DNA from: Elusimicrobia bacterium UBA6262
GTDB lineage: Bacteria; CAYTYR01; UBA6262
Direction of reading: 5' to 3'
DNA length: 17,782 nucleotides
Assembly (NCBI GenBank): GCA_002441095.1
Contig: DJVG01000013.1
Span: 1-17,782, forward strand
Below the pieces are notes generated by a model, which worked only from the letters and a program-made list of their open reading frames with translations, made no database searches and had not been told where the DNA came from. The translations under genes were made by a program, and so were the position numbers. Position 1 is the first letter of the stretch. Each line of letters begins with the position of its first letter. Below are positions 14,261-17,782 of the stretch, one piece after another.

Positions 14261-14291
14261 CAGTTACGAGTTACTAGCGCAACTATAACTG
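14261..14291 (+). repeat. Heptamer pair with hairpin between acpS and nnrD
   Basis: GTTACGA (14263-14269) and GTTACTA (14270-14276) continue the heptamer family seen at 7375, beginning two bases after the acpS stop. The spacer also folds: CAGTTA (14261-14266) pairs with TAACTG (14286-14291), and AGTT pairs with AACT inside. No T-run follows, so it is not an obvious terminator. Confidence 0.65.
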
Positions 14292-14300
14292 GAGCTGATT

Positions 14301-15182
14301 ATGCCGGAAAAATTTATTACTAAAGAAGAAATAAAGAAATTGCTGCCCAAACGTCCTAAAGATGCTTATAAAAATGTCTTTGGCCATGTGCTGGTACTGG
14401 CTGGCTCGGCTGGTATGACTGGAGCGGCAGCCTTGACCAGTGAAGCAGCCATCCGTATTGGCGCTGGGCTAGTGACTTTGGGGATACCGAAAAGTTTAAA
14501 CCAAATATTGGCGGTTAAGCTGACAGAGGTGATGACTAAGCCGCTGGCTGAAACAGAGGAGCAGACTCTGAGCTTGAGGGCGCTTGACGGTATCAATAAC
14601 CTGATCCAATTGCGTAATATCAATGTAGCGGTTATCGGGCCGGGATTATCCACGCATCCGGAAACAGTTGAGTTGGTGCGCAGTTTTGTCGCTTCCAGCA
14701 AGATCCCCCTGGTAATTGATGCCGATGCTATTAATGCCCTGGTCGGGAAACTGGATATATTTAAGTCTGCCCGCGGCCCGATCGTGATCACCCCTCATGC
14801 CGGAGAGCTGGGCAAGCTGATCAATGCCCACGCCACTGAAATTAAAAAAGCACGCGGGAAATATCCACTGCAGTTCAGTAAAGATACGGGGGTAATGTGT
14901 GTTCTCAAAGGCTATCAGACTATTATCACTGACGGGCAAAAAATAGTGGTGAATAATACCGGCAACCCTGGAATGGCTACTGCCGGCAGTGGTGATGTGT
15001 TAAGCGGGATCCTGGGGGGATTAGTCGCACAAGGATTAGAAGTAATGGACGCGGCTAGAGCAGCAGTATACATCCATGGGTTGGCTGGGGATATAGCGAT
15101 CAAAGAGACTACGGAAATGGGCCTGGTCGCCAGCGATATAATTAAAGCGATACCGAAGGCTTTAAAAGCCGTTTTTGGTTAA
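14301..15182 (+). CDS. nnrD: ADP-dependent NAD(P)H-hydrate dehydratase
   Basis: This ribokinase-like enzyme repairs hydrated, inactive NAD(P)HX back to NAD(P)H. The 293 residues correspond to a stand-alone NnrD domain; the NnrE epimerase domain often fused at the N-terminus is absent here. Landmarks are HVLVLAGSAGMTGAAAL (29-45), VIGPGLS (111-117), VIDADAINAL (138-147), ITPHAGEL (163-170) and the nucleotide-binding NPGMATAGSGDVLSGIL (222-238), with catalytic D232. ATG 14301 has GGAG (14291-14294) six bases upstream. It lies 40 bases after acpS. NnrE must be encoded elsewhere or be missing. Confidence 0.93.
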   Translation: MPEKFITKEEIKKLLPKRPKDAYKNVFGHVLVLAGSAGMTGAAALTSEAAIRIGAGLVTLGIPKSLNQILAVKLTEVMTKPLAETEEQTLSLRALDGINNLIQLRNINVAVIGPGLSTHPETVELVRSFVASSKIPLVIDADAINALVGKLDIFKSARGPIVITPHAGELGKLINAHATEIKKARGKYPLQFSKDTGVMCVLKGYQTIITDGQKIVVNNTGNPGMATAGSGDVLSGILGGLVAQGLEVMDAARAAVYIHGLAGDIAIKETTEMGLVASDIIKAIPKALKAVFG

Positions 15183-15196
15183 TCGTTCGTCGTTCG
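15183..15196 (+). repeat. Heptamer pair directly after the nnrD stop codon
   Basis: TCGTTCG is repeated twice without a gap (15183-15196), starting at the base after the TAA. This is a different heptamer from GTTRCGR but in the same position relative to the gene. Confidence 0.6.
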
Positions 15197-15224
15197 TGGT
15201 AAAAAATAAAAACAGGTGAAAATC

Positions 15225-16409
15225 ATGAATTTCTTACAGGAAGCGAAAAAAATAAAATCAGAACTGATCAAGATACGGCGGCATCTGCATCAGTATCCGG
15301 AGTTAAGTAATAAGGAATATAAGACCAGCGCTTATATTGCCGGCCTGCTGAAAAAATGGGGTTATAAGGTTAAGACCAAGGTCGGCGGCACCGGCGTCAT
15401 CGGCCTTTTGCAACCCGCAACCCGCAACCCGCAACTCGCAACTTCTTGTATTGCCATCCGCGCCGACATGGATGCCTTACCTATTCAGGAAGCCACAAAC
15501 AAGAGTTATTCTTCCCGCGTAAAAGGAATTATGCATGCCTGCGGCCATGATGGCAATATGACCTGCGCCTTGGGAGCTGCGAAATTACTGGCGGCACACC
15601 GGCAGGAACTTACTAAAACAGTTAAATTTATTTTCCAGCCGGCAGAAGAAATTTCCAATGGCGCAGAGAGAATGATCAAGGCCAGAGTCCTGAAAGATCC
15701 TTTGGTAGAAGCGATCATTGGAATGCATGTTTATACCTTACTGCCGGTCGGCAAGATCGGCCTAAAATACGGGCAAATGATGGCCAATGTAGATGAATTT
15801 ACCCTGACCATTACCGGGGAAGGCGGGCATGGGGCGGCGCCACACAAGGGAGTAGATGCTATAACTGTGGCGGCGGAAGTAATTACCGCGCTCCAACAAG
15901 TGGTTTCCCGCCAGACTGACCCGGCAGATCCGGTAGTGCTGACCATCGGCACGATCAACGGCGGGAGCCAGTATAATATTTTAGCGGATAAGGTAGTAAT
16001 GACTGGCACCGTGCGGACCCTGAATGACCAAACCCATCAGGAAATGCCTAAAAAGATAGCAAAAGTAGTACGCGGTATTACTGCTGCTTTTGGTGCTGAA
16101 TACCAGTTGGAATATAGTGTGCTGGGGACAGCTTTAATTAACACTGACCATGTAGTTAATACTATTAAGGATGCTGCGGCCAGTATATTAGGAGCTAATA
16201 ATATAATTACGATTAACCGTGCTTCCATGGGCGGAGAGGATTTTGCCAGTTATTTACAGCAGGTGCCGGGTGCTTTTTTCTATTTAGGTGTGGGCAACAA
16301 AACCAAAGGGATCACTCATCCCTGGCACCATGCCTGCTTTGACTTGGATGAAGAGGCCTTGCCTGTCGGCGCAGCTGTCCTGGCGCAAACTGTATGGTCC
16401 TGGCAATGA
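15225..16409 (+). CDS. M20-family amidohydrolase (N-acyl amino acid / hippurate hydrolase type)
   Basis: This 394-residue metallo-amidohydrolase removes an acyl group from an amino acid or diaminopimelate derivative. It has the catalytic domain interrupted by a lid/dimerisation domain (about residues 185-300). Metal-site motifs are MHACGHDG (103-110, C106 and H108), FQPAEE (137-142), GMHVY (166-170) and HPWHHACFDLDEE (365-377). IRADMDALP (78-86) is typical. ATG 15225 is preferred to GTG 15216 because AGGTG (15214-15218) sits six bases before it. Residues 63-74 (QPATRNPQLATS) come from an in-frame heptamer array and lie in the family's variable loop before the ADMDALP strand. The active site seems untouched. 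The substrate is not readable; N-acetyl-diaminopimelate deacetylase is one option. Confidence 0.9.
   Translation: MNFLQEAKKIKSELIKIRRHLHQYPELSNKEYKTSAYIAGLLKKWGYKVKTKVGGTGVIGLLQPATRNPQLATSCIAIRADMDALPIQEATNKSYSSRVKGIMHACGHDGNMTCALGAAKLLAAHRQELTKTVKFIFQPAEEISNGAERMIKARVLKDPLVEAIIGMHVYTLLPVGKIGLKYGQMMANVDEFTLTITGEGGHGAAPHKGVDAITVAAEVITALQQVVSRQTDPADPVVLTIGTINGGSQYNILADKVVMTGTVRTLNDQTHQEMPKKIAKVVRGITAAFGAEYQLEYSVLGTALINTDHVVNTIKDAAASILGANNIITINRASMGGEDFASYLQQVPGAFFYLGVGNKTKGITHPWHHACFDLDEEALPVGAAVLAQTVWSWQ
15411..15444 (+). repeat. In-frame heptamer array inside the amidohydrolase gene
   Basis: CAACCCG occurs three times in tandem (15411-15431), followed by CAACTCG (15432-15438) and CAACTT. On the minus strand this is CGGGTTG/CGAGTTG, the same family as the GTTRCGR arrays at 7375 and 14263. 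Three heptamers make 21 bases, so gain or loss of three units keeps the frame. It encodes QPATRNPQLAT. Confidence 0.85.
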
Positions 16410-16426
16410 AAATAGAAGATGGTCCG

Positions 16427-16454
16427 CGGTTGGCGGTCAGCAGTCAGCAGTAAA
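16427..16454 (+). repeat. Degenerate heptamer array between the amidohydrolase and DUF362 genes
   Basis: Four 7-base units are seen: CGGTTGG, CGGTCAG, CAGTCAG and CAGTAAA, starting 17 bases after the stop codon. The rest of the 114-base spacer is A/G-rich, with AAGGAG (16507-16512) serving the next gene. Confidence 0.65.
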
Positions 16455-16523
16455 AGCGAAAGAGGCTGGATGCTGAAAGCGCGAACGAAGAGAAAGCAGA
16501 GAAAATAAGGAGCTCTAATTAGC

Positions 16524-17696
16524 GTGAATAAATTTGCGGTGGCGGCGTTCAAGTGTGATACGTATGAACCGCAAAAAGTGGCGGAAGCTTTGACCGATCT
16601 CCTTGACCATATCGGCGGTCTTGGTGCCTATGTCCGGCCTGGCCAGAAAATACTGATCAAACCCAATCTCCTGTCTCCCCGTCCCCCGGAAACAGCCGTA
16701 ACTACCCATCCTGCGCTTATCATGGCTATCGCTGAGGCTATTAAGAAACAAGGAGCTTTACCGTTTATTGGAGATAGCCCTGGCGGCTTTGGGGTGCTGG
16801 AACGGATCGAACAGCTATGGGAAGTCACTGGGATGAAACAGGCTGCCGCTGCCAGCGGAGCCACCTTGGTGAACTTTGAGAAAAGCCGTGTTAAAGAACT
16901 GGAAATTTCTTTTGGCAAAAAGAAAATTAAAATACCTGTTGCTGCTTGCGTCCTGGAAGACTTTGATGTAGTGATCAATGTACCTAAATTCAAGACTCAT
17001 GACCTGACCATCACTACCGGAGCGATCAAAAACATGTTCGGCGTGATGCCTGGATTGACGAAAATCCGATTTCATAAATTGGCTCCCAAGAAAGAAACCA
17101 TGAGTGAGCTCCTGGTCGCCTTATTTGCCCAGGTTATCCCTCAGCTCAATATCATGGATGGTATAATCGGGATGGAAGGGGAAGGCCCTGGATCCAGCGG
17201 CACTCCTATTAATACCGGGTTTCTGCTGGCTGCAGAGAATGCTTTGGCTCTGGATATCGTACAAGCCAGTATCATGGGTATTTCCTTGTCTAAGGTGCCG
17301 GTGATAGTATCGGCTGTAAAAGCGGGGCTGGGACCGAAAACCATGGCTGAAGTTGAACTGCGCGGGGTGTTACTAGAAGAGCTCAAACCAGCAAAGTTTG
17401 TTTTACCACCCGGCGGTTCTTTGACTGAAAAAATACCGGATTTTCTGGTTCCTTTAGTAAGTTATATTGCGCGGATGATCAGGTTAACAAATCCGGTAGT
17501 CAATGATGAATTGTGCACTAGATGCCAGGTTTGCGTGAATAGCTGCCCGGTTAAGGCTATTAATAATTATCAAGGAAAAATCAGGATCAACTATAAAGAA
17601 TGTATTGAATGTTTTTGTTGCATAGAATTATGTCCAGCCAGGGCTATGACGATCAAGAAATCCAGGTTATTGAAACTAGCTGAGAAGAAAGGTTAA
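16524..17696 (+). CDS. DUF362-domain protein with two C-terminal [4Fe-4S] clusters
   Basis: The 390-residue product has an N-terminal DUF362 domain (about residues 1-300: KILIKPNLLSPRPPETAVTT, then FIGDSPGGFG, VINVPKFKTHDLTITTGAIK and MDGIIGMEGEGPGSSG). An 8Fe ferredoxin module follows, with CTRCQVCVNSCP (331-342) and CIECFCCIELCP (360-371). No signal peptide is seen. The family is common in anaerobes and its reaction is not settled, so I assign only a probable cytosolic Fe-S redox role. GTG 16524 is used with AAGGAG 11 bases upstream, a slightly long spacing; no better start is in frame. The next gene, thiL, begins one base after its stop, so the two are translationally coupled. Confidence 0.88.
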   Translation: MNKFAVAAFKCDTYEPQKVAEALTDLLDHIGGLGAYVRPGQKILIKPNLLSPRPPETAVTTHPALIMAIAEAIKKQGALPFIGDSPGGFGVLERIEQLWEVTGMKQAAAASGATLVNFEKSRVKELEISFGKKKIKIPVAACVLEDFDVVINVPKFKTHDLTITTGAIKNMFGVMPGLTKIRFHKLAPKKETMSELLVALFAQVIPQLNIMDGIIGMEGEGPGSSGTPINTGFLLAAENALALDIVQASIMGISLSKVPVIVSAVKAGLGPKTMAEVELRGVLLEELKPAKFVLPPGGSLTEKIPDFLVPLVSYIARMIRLTNPVVNDELCTRCQVCVNSCPVKAINNYQGKIRINYKECIECFCCIELCPARAMTIKKSRLLKLAEKKG

Positions 17697-17697
17697 C

Positions 17698-17782
17698 ATG
17701 GCTCAGGTAAAACGGTTAACTTTGGGGCAATTAGGGGAGTTTGGCCTGATCCAGCGGGCGGAGCGTATTTTTGGACGGCCAG
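17698..17782 (+). CDS. thiL: Thiamine-monophosphate kinase, N-terminal fragment (3' end outside window)
   Basis: Only the first 28 codons are present. LGQLGEFGLIQRAERIFG is the characteristic ThiL opening (usually LGEFGLI followed by an amphipathic helix). ThiL phosphorylates thiamine monophosphate to the active diphosphate. ATG 17698 lies one base after the TAA of the DUF362 gene, with AAAGG at 17688-17692 as ribosome site. The identification rests on this short motif and on the start context, since the catalytic aspartates lie beyond the edge. Confidence 0.75.
   Translation, partial: MAQVKRLTLGQLGEFGLIQRAERIFGRP

Noticed and set aside
15411..15444. CRISPR-like repeat array
   Set aside because: Units are seven bases without spacers, inside a coding gene; there are no cas genes in the window.
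12467..17782. A dedicated new biosynthetic pathway formed by glcD, acpS, nnrD, M20, DUF362 and thiL
   Set aside because: The genes are mostly housekeeping or repair functions that are often grouped loosely; nothing ties them to one substrate, so I treat it as an ordinary mixed operon.

Overview
The window reads as a chromosomal segment of an uncultured, probably anaerobic, diderm bacterium with roughly mid-40s percent G+C (estimated by eye). The diderm reading rests on two outer-membrane beta-barrel proteins with signal peptides (2171-3448, and the TonB-dependent receptor at 8781-10484). The anaerobic reading rests on a superoxide reductase, an NrdD-like small protein, an L-lactate dehydrogenase and an Fe-S (Rrf2-type) regulator. 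The dispersed palindromes and short 7/8-base tandem arrays between genes remind me of Omnitrophota and similar candidate phyla. That placement is an inference from memory and is weak. I see no rRNA, tRNA, CRISPR, transposase or phage gene.

Layout. 1-509 is the 3' end of a large glycan-active (GH94/GH36-type) gene with a terminator-like hairpin. 603-1841 is an MFS exporter. 1897-2064 is a 55-residue protein with its own near-consensus promoter and a very strong terminator. 2171-3448 is an orphan outer-membrane barrel that looks leaderless. 3598-5751 is a two-gene run of a cytosolic GH5 glucanase and L-lactate dehydrogenase. 5836-6261 is an Rrf2 regulator whose promoter carries a palindrome. 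6262-6599 is a mosaic of palindromic repeats. 6600-7370 is a coupled pair, an NrdD-C-terminus-like protein and a rubredoxin-superoxide reductase, closed by a strong terminator. 7582-8742 is a membrane-anchored GT2 glycosyltransferase.

On the minus strand, 8781-10484 is a TonB-dependent receptor and 10539-12290 is a PabB-PabC fusion for p-aminobenzoate (folate) synthesis, divergent from what follows. From 12467 to the right edge all genes are on the plus strand and closely packed: a GlcD-type FAD oxidase, acpS, nnrD, an M20 amidohydrolase, a DUF362 double-ferredoxin protein, and the first 28 codons of thiL. This run mixes metabolite oxidation or repair with cofactor genes.

I do not see a multi-gene defence, secretion or biosynthetic system that I would call new. 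The most unusual signal is a set of short tandem arrays (7- or 8-base units). They lie at or just after stop codons in five spacers. A sixth copy, in the opposite orientation, lies in frame inside the M20 amidohydrolase gene. Other points worth checking are the palindromic promoter of the TonB receptor, a receptor plug that lacks a normally conserved stretch, two promoters that imply almost leaderless mRNAs, and the independently transcribed 55-residue protein.
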